Assembly (NCBI RefSeq): GCF_020497125.1
Contig: NC_059082.1
Location: 54,830,524-54,894,523 of the forward strand
Reading direction: 5' to 3'
DNA from: Mauremys mutica
Lineage: Eukaryota; Chordata; Testudines; Geoemydidae
DNA: 64,000 nucleotides
The notes beneath the pieces are model-generated. The model was not told where the DNA came from, searched no databases, and was given only the letters and a program-made list of their open reading frames with translations. The position numbers and the translations under genes were made by a program. Below, in pieces: positions 47,602 through 57,261 of this stretch; positions within the stretch are counted from its first letter, which is position 1, and every line of letters begins with the position of its first letter.

Positions 47602-48327
47602 TGTAATGGAGGACACTCACCTCTCACGAGTGCCTCCTATCAGCTGGGTGTGGTGCTGTAATCTTTTCCCCCTATTCCTGGCACCCCCTGTAGGTTGCCA
47701 ACCGCACAAGGTAAGTCTTTGGTGGCTCAATCCTCCAGCCAAGTCACACAGCCAAAATGAATGAATCCCTTCTGGGGTATCAAAGAGTTCAACAAACTGT
47801 CAGCCCTCACCAGGATCTTCAGCCCCATCTCTGGGCCCTTTAAATCCTACCCTTCACTCAGGCTTCTAAACAAGCCTTGTCCCCTTCTTGGGGCTTAGGC
47901 CACTTCATCAGTGGCCAGTGGGGGAACCCAGGCCCACCCACTACTCTACACACAGCAGCCACATACCACTGCCTCCAGTTTACAGCTGCTGTTCCCTGGG
48001 CCTTTCCCAACATTGCCCCCTTCTCTTCACCCTGACTTCAGGGCTGAAGTTCTCAGATCCTCTTCCTCCTCACTATGTGCAAAATACCACTAGACCCTAT
48101 CCTGGCACTGGCCAGGAATCCCCATCTCTGCTGCTCTGGTCCCAGCCAGGCTCAGCCCCTTTAGCTCCTTTTAGCTGAGCCTACTGTGTTCTGATTGGCT
48201 GCTTCTGTGCAACCTTTCTAGGCATGCCTGGAGGACCCATCTTCACTGCTACTTTCTGGGACAGGGTGTAGTAGGACCATAGAGCCTTCAGCAGGGGGCC
48301 ACGAAGGCCCAGGTACATCCCATCACA
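47602..48327 (-). mobile_element. Solo LTR with 5-bp TSD
   Basis: A 726-bp segment starts TGTAATGG and ends CCATCACA, so its termini are short inverted repeats (TGTRATGG) with canonical TG...CA. The flanks GTGAT (47597-47601) and CTGAT (48328-48332) match at 4 of 5. It has no internal coding region, as expected after recombination between two LTRs. Orientation is tentative; Gypsy or ERV origin is not decided. Confidence 0.75.
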
Positions 48328-48591
48328 CTGATTATTTAAGTTATCTTTCAGGTCTTTGATAAAAATATTAAATAGCTTAAGGCCAAGAACTGATCCCTGC
48401 AGGACCTCACTGAAAACATACCCAATCTATGATAATTCCTCATTTACAATTAATTTTTGAGACCTATCAATTAGCCATCTTTTAATCCATTTATTATAGG
48501 CCATGTGACTTCTGTACCTTTCTAATATTTTTAATCAAAATGTTGTGCAATACCAAGTTAAATGCCTTATTAAAGTCTTAAGTTTATTACA

Positions 48592-48726
48592 AGTATCAGA
48601 GGGGTAGCCGTGTTAGTCTGGATCTGTAAAAGCAGCAAAGAATCCTGTGGCACCTTATAGACTAACAGACGTTTTGCAGCATGAGCTTTCGTGGGTGAAT
48701 ACCCACTTCGTCGGATGCATCCGACG
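48592..48726 (+). mobile_element. Short Penelope-like terminal fragment with 12-bp TSD
   Basis: Carries 'AGGGGTAGCCGTGTTAGTC', 'GTGGCACCTTATAGACTAA' and 'CATGAGCTTTCGTGGGTGAA', which match the end of the element at 10451. Its last bases are inverted, so CTTCGTCGGATGCATCCGACGAAG at the right end is a perfect palindrome that runs into the TSD. Flanking AAGTTTATTACA is at 48580-48591 and 48727-48738. Confidence 0.92.
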
Positions 48727-48810
48727 AAGTTTATTACATCAACTCTATTATCTTTATTAATTAAACTTGTAATTTCATTTTTTAAAAAAGATACCAAACT
48801 GTAGTTCTGC

Positions 48811-49599
48811 TAGCTCCTCAGCTACCCCATTTCAACAGACCTCAGGTGGTGGCCAGGATGTGACAGCTGGCTGAGAACTCACAGGCCTCGCTTCGAGACC
48901 TGTGACATCAGTCTGTTCCGCTCATGTGGCACCTGGGATCAGCTGGGCAAAGGAATTCCATCTGGGATATTCTGATGCCAAATGGGGAGGCATTGGCTAA
49001 AAGGGCTGGGCCTGGGGTCAGCTGGTGTGAGGTCTCTCAGGTGGGGTAGGGGGTGTGCTCCAGTGTCAGGTAGGAGAGTCTACTTTGTGCCTTGCCCTGC
49101 CTGGACCTTCTGTAGCTGTGGCCCCCAAAGCTGTGGGATTTGAGCCACTCCAAGCCAGCAGGTGTGCACAATTCCGGCCCATCAGAGGAGGGAAGAGATG
49201 CCTGCCCCATGTCTCAGTGCAGCCAGCCACTTGCCCTGTGGCAGTGGGAATAAAAAGGCCACCTTCAGACTCTCCCAGCCAGAGACACCTCTCTGCCACC
49301 ATTCTAGCCAGTCAACTGTCAGAACTCCTCACCCCCTCTGAATTCTAGCCAAGCAGCTGGTGAGAGATTGTCACATGCCAGGCATTCCAGCCAATCAGTT
49401 GACAATGCTATGCTCTACCACTCAGCAGACATCATTAATTCAGTTAAAATGAAAATATGAAAACTTAGTAACTAGAAAATACATGACTCCTTGTTCTAGG
49501 CAGACAGCCCCGAGTCCCCGCCCTTCACTCAGACAGTGGGCAGCCATCATTGCCAGGCAACACAGAAATCACACACCAATGAGGGGACAGGCAATGGCA
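48811..49599. other. Nothing recognised
   Basis: GC-moderate sequence without supported features. Confidence 0.45.
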
Positions 49600-49905
49600 C
49601 CGAGAGGCAGCAGAACACTGACCAAAGGAACCACTCTCCCATGACACAGTTAGTCTGTGGAACTCACAGCCACTAGGGAACATGGAGGCCAAGAGATGAG
49701 GATTCAAACGGGCACTGGACATTTCAATGGGCATCAAGACCATCTTGAGTTCTATCAGAGAGGATGAAAACACACTTGAAAAAGGCCAAAACCCTGCTGT
49801 CCTGGGCACAAGCCACTCACTGGCTGATAAGGGTTCAGGGGAAACTTCCTCTCTGGCCCATTACACCATTATGGGCTTGCTAAGCTTCCAACTCTCCTCA
49901 TACAG
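49600..49905 (+). mobile_element. Old CR1 LINE 3' end
   Basis: 'gtggaactcacagccactag', 'catggaggccaagag', 'cactggacatttcaatgg' and 'cactggctgataagggttca' follow the order of a CR1 3' region. The tail is not preserved. Confidence 0.65.
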
Positions 49906-50700
49906 CTAGCAATGAGCACAGCCAGGGACAAAGCTGGACAAGCAAGGTGCTGCCCTGTTCCAGGATGGTGACCTTGGTGACTTTTGGATTGGAATGGGCA
50001 CTACAAAGGCATGACAGAGCAAAGCAGGCCCCAACTACCCAGCCCTGCCGCCGCCCAGCTCCTCCCAACTAGCCAGCCCTTTGCCATCATGCTGCATTGC
50101 CCTAGTTAGGGCTTGTTAGATATGCCCCCCTCTTTAATGCACTAGCTTGCCTAGAGAAGAGCAGAAACAGAACCGGATCTGGGGACGGAAACAGAGCGCG
50201 GCGACCTGCTGCAAAGGGGTGGGAGATCTGCCAGAGCAGGGAGGGTAAAAGGGTCTGATATCCTGTCCTTTGGAAGAGGACATCTGGGGTGGCCTGGGGT
50301 CTGTAATCTGCCTCACAATATGAAAGCCAATGGCAAAGACCACACATTCCTAATGAGTACAAAGGAACAGTAGCTACAATGTGGAACTGGCTGCTCCAGG
50401 ATGGGACTGAGGCTGATCTGGATTCAGAAAGCACCTGGCCTTTCTACGGGTGTTGCAGGACACCTGTATATTACAGTGTCTCTCACATGAGCTGTACCCC
50501 AGAACTCCTCCCAGAGCGTGGCAGGGCGGTCCTTAATGACAGCAAACAGGGGAGGGAGGAGATACAGACCAGAGGGGGCAGACCTGGAGAGAGGGCAGGA
50601 GCTGAAGAAGGGACAGCTCCTGCACCACCAGTGAGAGAGCTCATGGCAGAGCAGAGGGGAGCTAGTGCCGGTTGAATGAGGGAGGACAGCTGAGGTGGTG
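49906..50700. other. Nothing recognised
   Basis: No supported feature. Confidence 0.45.
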
Positions 50701-50710
50701 CTAGCTCTTA

Positions 50711-50790
50711 AAAATGGCGCCTCCCATGTGGTGTGACCTCATAAACACTGTGCATGTGAGGTCACGCCACATGGAGGAGGAGCACCATTT
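50711..50790. repeat. Short imperfect palindrome, MITE-like
   Basis: 'AATGGCGCCTCCCATGTGG' followed by 'TGTGACCTCA' pairs with the reverse complement of the right half, which carries 'ACATGGAGGAGGAGCACCATT'. Arms are about 30 bp with a few mismatches, around 'taaacactgtgca'. Confidence 0.75.
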
Positions 50791-50907
50791 GAAGAGTGCA
50801 CTGTTCCACCCCGGCCAGTGTGACCTTGCTATCTAGTTTAATACCGGAAGAGAGACCTGTCTAGTTTAATACTGGAAGAGTGGCCTGCCTAGGCTGGGGT
50901 CAGAAGT

Positions 50908-51278
50908 GAGGCACACCAGCAGAGCTGTGCGGGGGAACCCAGGATTGGGATAGCAGGGGGCCATGGGTTGGGATTGAGGGGCACCAACAAAGCTGGGGGA
51001 TGATGGGAGCCCAGGACTGGGATAGCAGGGGGCTCTGGGATTGGGATTGAGGGGCATTGGCAGAGCTGTGTGTGAGTAGCACAGGTTGAGATATCACGGG
51101 GCTATGGGTCAGGATTGAGGGGTGCTGGCAGAGCTGTGTGTGGGGAATCCAGGATTGGGATAGCAGGGTGCTGTGGGATTGGATTAAGGAGCATTAGCAG
51201 AGCTGTATGTGAGGAGCCCATGTTGGGATAGCAGGGGGCTGTGGGTTGAGATTGAGGGGCACCAACAGTGCTGCGGCA
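50908..51278. repeat. Minisatellite, about 70-bp unit, just over five copies
   Basis: A unit ending 'GGATTGAGGGGCA..' and containing 'GATTGGGATAGCAGGGGGCT' recurs about every 68-73 bp. Copies differ by several percent and by small indels. Proline-rich open frames on the minus strand are by-products of the repeat. Confidence 0.9.
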
Positions 51279-53005
51279 CATTTGTGGTCACAAACCCCAC
51301 ATCCTGAGAGTGGCCAGGAGCTAGCGGCTGCTGAGTGAATGAAATGCCAGGAGGAGAAAGCCCTCGCTGAAAGCACAGCATTTTCTGTGATCCACGTTTA
51401 TTGTTTTTATGGGCAATTCCTTCCAGAAAGGGCTTTAGGGGTATTATTGCCCCCCACCCCCGGGACCTGGCTGACATTTCTCTAATTACAGCCTGTGCGT
51501 TTCATGGGGCGGCCATCCCACACTCTCCCTGACCTGTTTGCTAGGCCAGAAAGCTCCAGAGTTTTTTCTCTTTCATTTCAAATTGGCAGATTCAGCGGCT
51601 GGTCCCTTTCTTGTGAACAGTTTCAGTTTTGACACCGACAGTTTCCAATGAAAACATGTTTCATCAGAACATTCCCGACCTGCCCTGCTCATAGCCCCCC
51701 CAAGGCAGATGGGGAACCGCGGCTTTGCGAGGTCCCACTAATGTTGGGTGCCCAGTCTTAGGTCTGCGTAAGGGAGCCCCTCACTGCTAGGGCACCTCCT
51801 CCTGGCTGCTGCAGGGATTAGCTCCACCTGGTCCTGCAGCCCCTTCTGTCCTCTCTCTCTCTCGGGAACTCAGCGCACCCCCTCGTCGCCAGCCAGGTCA
51901 CTATGCGTGTTTCTCCCTTCCCCCACAGGATGAACCATCCCAGGCTGTCTCCAATTGCACTGCTCTGACTGTGCCACTTCCCCAGTGGCTGGATGGGGAA
52001 CTCAGACCCCCTCCCCGCCCCCCATTCTCTGCATTCCAGCCCAGGGACCCTATAACCAGAGGCTAAGGTCTGAACTGTCCCAAACCTTGCTGCTCTTTCC
52101 CTGGACTGCTTCCTACGCTGCCTCTCTCAGGCTCCTTCTCCATCCTCCTGCGGGCATGCCCTCCACCCCGGGCCACACCCCCTGCTCTCCCTAGCCTCAG
52201 AGAGAGGGACTGCAGTCCTCCTCCATGCAGCCCCCTTCTGCCCTCAGCTACCTGGCTTTCTACCAGCCTTCACCCTTTAATCAGTCCTCCTTGCTCCCTG
52301 GCTCCTCCTCCAGGTGCAGCCTCCACAGTTCACTGGCCCACCCAGCAACCTTACCCCTCTGGCTGGTGTGGGGTGAACATACCATCACAGTCTGGTTTCT
52401 CAGAGATGCTGGGCATCTGAAGCTCCCAGTGAGTTCAGTTGCAGGCTTAAGTGTTCAGCATGTCTGCAAATCAGACCCTGGGTGTCTTCATTTGGGCACT
52501 ACGGAAATTAGTGGCCACCTCTGAAGTCATTGGTTTAATCACAGAAGAGACCAGTAGCAGAGTCAGAACCCAGGTTTCCTGGGTCCCCACCCACTCCAGT
52601 GACTTAACCAGGAAACTGTCCTCTCTCGTCCTTCATGGCCCTGCCTCAGTCCCATGTTCCAACTTCCGCTGTGAACGAGGCTGGAGTCTTGCAGGCAACA
52701 GCCTCAGTCCCTACTGGACCATCCGCTGGCTGCTGAAGGTACAAGGAATAGTGCATAGTGTGTCCTGCACTGCATGAGGCAGGGTCCTGAGCAAAACCGG
52801 CATGTTAGGCTGGGACATAATGGCCAGGAACCAGGGGCCTGAATTAGGTTTGTGGGCCGCAATAACTGTCATTTCTTAACATTTGACTGCTTGGCTTTGC
52901 AACCTTAACAATGGGCCTTTCAATGGAGTTTTTATTAAGAATTTCCTAGTTTTTTTCCAAAAGAAAACTGAAAACCCCCAGACAGTCCCTGCTCCTGGAG
53001 AAGAG
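51279..53005. other. Nothing firmly recognised
   Basis: GC-moderate sequence. A stretch at about 52410-52600 with 'agctcccagtgagttcagtt' and 'gtctgcaaatcagaccctgg' resembles an ancient amniote interspersed repeat, but I cannot name it with confidence. Confidence 0.4.
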
Positions 53006-53007
53006 TG

Positions 53008-53300
53008 CAAAAGTATCTCTACACTGCAAATGGACATTTCACAGTAACATGGCTAGGTGCACTCAGACGAGTTTTAATCTAGCTAGTGCGGGTACTAATA
53101 GCAGCGAAGGTGTGGTGGCATGGATGCCAGGGCCGACTAGCTGCCCTAGAACACGCCTGCTGGGGACCTTGTGGGTTGCTAGCCCACTCTGAAGTCTGTG
53201 CCACCTTGTCAGTGCTCCTATTATTATGCACACTAGCTAGACTGGTGCGAGTGGGTGTCAATCCACAGTCCCTGCTGCAGTTACACCATAGGTTGTGGTT
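53008..53300. mobile_element. Decayed MITE of the TCTACACT group
   Basis: The left end carries 'ctctacactgcaaatggac', comparable to the element at 44557. The right end ('gctgcagttacacc') is eroded. Boundaries are approximate. Confidence 0.45.
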
Positions 53301-53609
53301 TAGATGGTCTCCACCAGGTTTGGCCCTGGCCACTCCTCCTTTGTGAAAGGCCAGAGCAATTCCCCACAGCCAGCCTGCTGAGCCGCATGGCCATGGTGGA
53401 TGCCAAGCGTCACTGGCTGTTGGGGAGGGCTGGGTGCCCCTTTAGTGCACTGGGATAATGGAGCCTGTTCGGCTGCGAGACTCATTTTCAGTTTTCTGAG
53501 CATGTTTCTAGGCCAGGAACAGCCAATGGGTTCTCCTCTCATCCTGCCTCCATCTGCCCGGGCTCTCACACACTCTGCTGGAAGCAGCATCCTGAGTGTG
53601 GTGGGCACT

Positions 53610-53731
53610 TAGGGTGACCAGATGTCCCAATTTTATAGGGACAGTCCCGATTTTGGGGTCTTTTTCTTATATAGGCTCCTATTACCCCCCAGCCCGTTCC
53701 CGATTTTCACATTTGCTGTCTGGTCACCCTA
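53610..53731. mobile_element. 122-bp hAT MITE with perfect 8-bp TSD
   Basis: The ends TAGGGTGACCAGA and (reverse complement) TAGGGTGACCAGA are identical inverted repeats. The flanking 8-mers TGGGCACT at 53602-53609 and 53732-53739 are identical. The interior carries 'CCCAATTTTATAGGGACAGT'. A reverse-oriented sister lies at 62169-62285. Confidence 0.97.
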
Positions 53732-53997
53732 TGGGCACTGAATGGTGCTGCCAGAGGAATAAAGCCAGAGCCTGCACATAAAATCCCTGACACCCCCCGG
53801 CTCCATTTCCCTGGCCATTATAGTTGTTGCAGCAGGTCCTGTGCTGCTCATATTGCAAAGGCACTGGACTTATGGGGTGGGAAGGAACACACTGCCTGAA
53901 GGAGCACATGCCCACGCTGACCAAACCATCACGCACCTTCTTGGCTGCTGCCACCTGCAGGTGGCCATGCTGTCAGAGCAGCCAGCTACCATTAAAG

Positions 53998-54745
53998 CAG
54001 GGGCGGGCAAACTTTTTGGCCTGAGGGCCGCATCGGGTTTTGTAAATTGTATGGAGGGCTGATTAGGGTAGGGGGTCGTGGCCCGGCCCCCACCTCCTAT
54101 CTGCACCCCCCCGGGACTCCTCCCCATCCAACCCCCTGTTCCCTGACGGCCCCTCTGGGACCCCTGCCCCATCCACACACCCCCACTCCCTGTCCCCTGA
54201 CTTCCCCCGGACCCCCGCCACCCCATCCAACCCCTTCTCTCATTCCTGATGCCCCCTCTGGGACCCCTACCCTGACTGCCCCCTGCTGCCTCTCTCCTTC
54301 CTGACTGCCCCCCCCCAGGATCCCTGCCCCCATTCAACCCCCTGTTTCCCCTCTAACCCCTATCCACACCCCCACCCCCTGACCACCACCCAAACTCCCC
54401 TGCCCTCTATCCAATCCCCCCTGCTCCCTGCCCCCTTACCGCGCTGCCTGGAGCACCAGTGGCTGGTGGCACTACAGCTGTGCTGCCCGGCTGGAGCCGG
54501 GCCACACTGCCGCCAATGCCACCACACAGCACAGAGCACCAGATCAGGCCGGGCTCTGCAGCTGTGCTGCCCCAGGAGCTCACAGCCCCGCCGCCCAGAC
54601 TAGCGTTGCACCGGCAGCTGAGTGAGCAAGCTGAGGCTGCGGGTGGGGTGGGGGCCGCTAGCCTCCCAGGCCAGGAGCTCAGAGGCTGGGCAGGATGGTC
54701 CTGCGGGCTGGATGTGGCCTATGGGCCATAGATTGCCCACCACTG
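53998..54745. mobile_element. hAT MITE with perfect 8-bp TSD and C-rich internal repeats
   Basis: The ends CAGGGGCGGGCAAACTTTTT and (reverse complement) CAGTGGTGGGCAATCTATGG are inverted. The flanking 8-mers CATTAAAG at 53990-53997 and 54746-54753 are identical. At 54090-54440 the interior is a degenerate C-rich tandem repeat ('CCCATCCAACCCCCTGTTCC' variants). Open frames here are artefacts. Confidence 0.95.
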
Positions 54746-54753
54746 CATTAAAG

Positions 54754-56330
54754 GCAGGAATCCAGGCCCGCTTCTGTGATGGCCCGGGCCTTCTCTCCAC
54801 CCACCTTACAGCCTTCGGGGCAGGCCTGCCCTCTGCATGCCAGCTCCACCAAGGTCCTGCAGCTTCCTGCCACAACCCTGGGTAGTAACATCTGCCTCTC
54901 ATCTTGGCGAGTGGGGGCGTGGGATTCTGTCCTTTTGCTTCCCAGCGTTGCTGCTCTGTAAAGAGAAGAGGTGCAGGCTGTTAGATCTTTGAGAGCCTGC
55001 AACACCCTGAGAGGGGGACTCAGCCCACAAACTGCAACCCCCCCAAGTTCAGGAGAGTTCACATCTGGGGGCTGTTTTGGCCCCAGACAAGCCCCATGTT
55101 ATCACCCTTCCTTTCAATCTCTCCCCTACCCTTTAAACATGTTCCCTTCTTTGGCTGCTCCAGGTGGTTGGTTGCTGAGCGTGGCACTGAATTAGGCCAG
55201 CCAGTGCTGGCTCCTGCACAGTGGCCCATGGAGCACTGGCTGATCACCAGTGTTTGGCTGCATTAAAAGATGCTAAACTTACCTGAAATACCCATTAGCC
55301 CCCGTGCACAGATGCAATGATTGCCAAAGGGATGTCACTAGACAGCCAGTGGGAGAGGAGATAGGAATGTGTGCCAGCCAATGGGAAGGCATGGGGGGGG
55401 GTCTGCATGACAGCCAATGAGAGGGGAAGTGGGTCCACATGATAGCCAATGAGAGAGCAAAGACCTGATCCTGTGAATTGCTGAGTGCCCTGCATGACCG
55501 CTGAGAGCTCTCAGCTCTCCTCAGGCTCAGTTCCCTAACATAATGAATTCTGCACATGTGGAATCCCCTTCACCTCAGACAAGACACTCTGGGGTCATTT
55601 CTTAGAGGTGTATGTGCTTCACTCCCCAGCACCATCTTTGGAGTTATCTCCCAAAGGGGCCGGACTCGCTGGACCACACTCAAACCACTGGTGTCAGGGA
55701 GCCCTCTGAAGGCAAATGATTTGTCACAGAAGACACTGATCTAAGAAGAAGTGTGCTGGAATCAGTCTTCTCTCTCCAGTCAATTGCTTGGCTCCGGAGA
55801 CCGCTGCCGCAGGGTCTCAGTGACTCACAATGGGGGTTCCTGTGGCCTCCACACTGGCCCTGGGACCCTAGTGACATCAAGCCTGACCCTTACCCCACAC
55901 CCTGGGTAGACCAGCTGACCATGTGGGAATTGTATTGTAGATGCTTAAAGAAGCCAAGTTCACTGCCAAGGTGTCTAAATGCAAGATAGGGGCTGCAGAG
56001 GTACCTTGTATAGGACACAGGGTGGGCAGTGGGTTTGTTTGCACTGAACCTTCAAGGTAGAAGCCATTTGGAATTGGCCTGCCCCATGAACCAAGAAACA
56101 GGTCCAAGACTTTATGGGTCTGGTCAATTATTACTGGAGGTTTGTAAAAGGTGACATTCTGGCATTCTATAATAGACCTTATGAAAAAGGGTGGTGTGGC
56201 CTGAGGCCTGGGAGAAAGATGTCAAGACCATACAAGAGCCTGTCTAAAGAGCCAGTTTTGGTCTGATCCCGACTCTTACACTGGAGCCTAGCCCTAGAAG
56301 AGTATGATAGAAGACTCTTTAATTTTCCAG
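54754..56330. other. Upstream flank, no gene recognised
   Basis: No splice-bounded exon or named transposon. It contains the CCAAT-bearing tandem repeat at 55350-55462. Confidence 0.4.
55350..55462. repeat. Short tandem repeat, about 40-bp unit carrying CCAAT motifs
   Basis: 'AGCCAGTGGGAGAGG', 'AGCCAATGGGAAGG', 'AGCCAATGAGAGGGG' and 'AGCCAATGAGAGAGC' recur at roughly 30-45-bp spacing. Three of the four hold an exact CCAAT pentamer. Confidence 0.75.
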
Positions 56331-56334
56331 GCTA

Positions 56335-56915
56335 AGGCAGAACAAGATCCAGTGTCTGGAAGCTGAGGCCTGGTCTACACTTAGAACGTAGGTTGACATA
56401 GTTGTGGTGCTGAGGGGTGTGAAAAATCCACACCCCTGACCCTGTCCACCCCAGCGTGGACACAGCTGAATCCACAGAAGAGTTTTTCTGCTGTTCTAGC
56501 TACCATCACTCAGGGAGTTTGAGTTCCTACAGTCATGGAAAAATGCCTTCCATTGCTGCATGTGTCTATACTATGGGGTTATAACCGCATAGCTACACCA
56601 CTATAACCCCTGTAGTGTAGACATGGGCTAAAGCTAGGCAAATTCAGATAAAAATGAAGTGGAAATATTTAACAGAGAGGGTAATTAACCATTGGGACAG
56701 CTCACCTAAGGTCATGGGGGAGTCTTGCTCACGTGAAATCTTTAAATCAGGATTGAAGGTTTCTTTCTAAAAGATCCATCTTAGCACAAACAGAAGTTAT
56801 GGGCTTGATGCAGGAGTCCCTGGGGGAGGTTCTCTGGTCTGTGTTATGCAGGAACTCAGATTGGCTGGTCAGAATGGTCCCTTTGGGCCCAGAAACCTAC
56901 AAATCTACAATCAAA
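56335..56915 (+). mobile_element. Old CR1 LINE 3' end, split by a MITE
   Basis: 'agatccagtgtctggaagctga' (to 56366) rejoins 'aagctaggcaaattcagat' (from 56629). It then runs through 'attaaccattgggacagct' and 'gaatggtccctttgggccc', the order of a CR1 3' terminus. Confidence 0.8.
56367..56628. mobile_element. Harbinger-like MITE inserted in CR1, 3-bp TSD
   Basis: The ends GGCCTGGTCTACACT and (reverse complement) GCCCATGTCTACACT are inverted. The flanks are TGA (56364-56366) and TAA (56629-56631). Removing the element and one triplet restores a plausible CR1 sequence, which supports a TNA or TWA 3-bp TSD. Confidence 0.75.
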
Positions 56916-56984
56916 GGTACTAACCATGCTTGCTTATGATAAGCGATTGCAAGAACTAGGACTAGAAATGGACACCCCTGAGCG

Positions 56985-57182
56985 ATGCAGTTATACTGAC
57001 CTCATCCCCCATGTAGATAGGGCTATGTCAACAGGAGAGCTTCTCCTGTCGACATAGCTATCGCCTCTCGCAGAGCTGGACTAATTACACCAATGGAAGA
57101 AGCTCTCCCATCGGCGAAGGAGCATCTTCACTTAAACACGACAGCGGTGCAGCTCCAATGCATTTTAAGTGTAGACCTGCCC
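56985..57182. mobile_element. Decayed MITE of the TCTACACT group
   Basis: The right end 'TTAAGTGTAGACCTGCCC' followed by TGA fits the group. The left end is degraded. It contains a 'GAGAGCTTCTCCTGTCGACA' block and a partly inverted counterpart. Confidence 0.55.
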
Positions 57183-57261
57183 TGAATGCAGACAGTCTGG
57201 GCACAAGGATAATGTCACACACATAATGTTACTGGGAGCCACTAGATGACACTAATACAGA

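Larger units (their letters stand above)
47553..48810 (-). mobile_element. Old CR1 LINE RT fragment, minus strand, split by an LTR and a Penelope end piece
   Basis: Three blocks belong to one reverse-complemented CR1: 47553-47601 ('gagagatctgcaaacttc'), 48333-48579 ('ctgatccctgcaggacctca', 'gagacctatcaattagcc') and 48739-48810. They rejoin exactly when the insertions 47602-48327 and 48592-48726 are ignored. Confidence 0.85.

Noticed and set aside
50866..51097. Proline-rich frames with repeating 'PNPGF'-like motifs
   Set aside because: They are generated by translation of the 70-bp minisatellite. The period is not a multiple of 3 in all units, so no repeat protein is implied.
54047..54337. 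Pro-rich or Gly-rich open frames on both strands
   Set aside because: They result from C-rich tandem repeats inside the hAT MITE 53998-54745.
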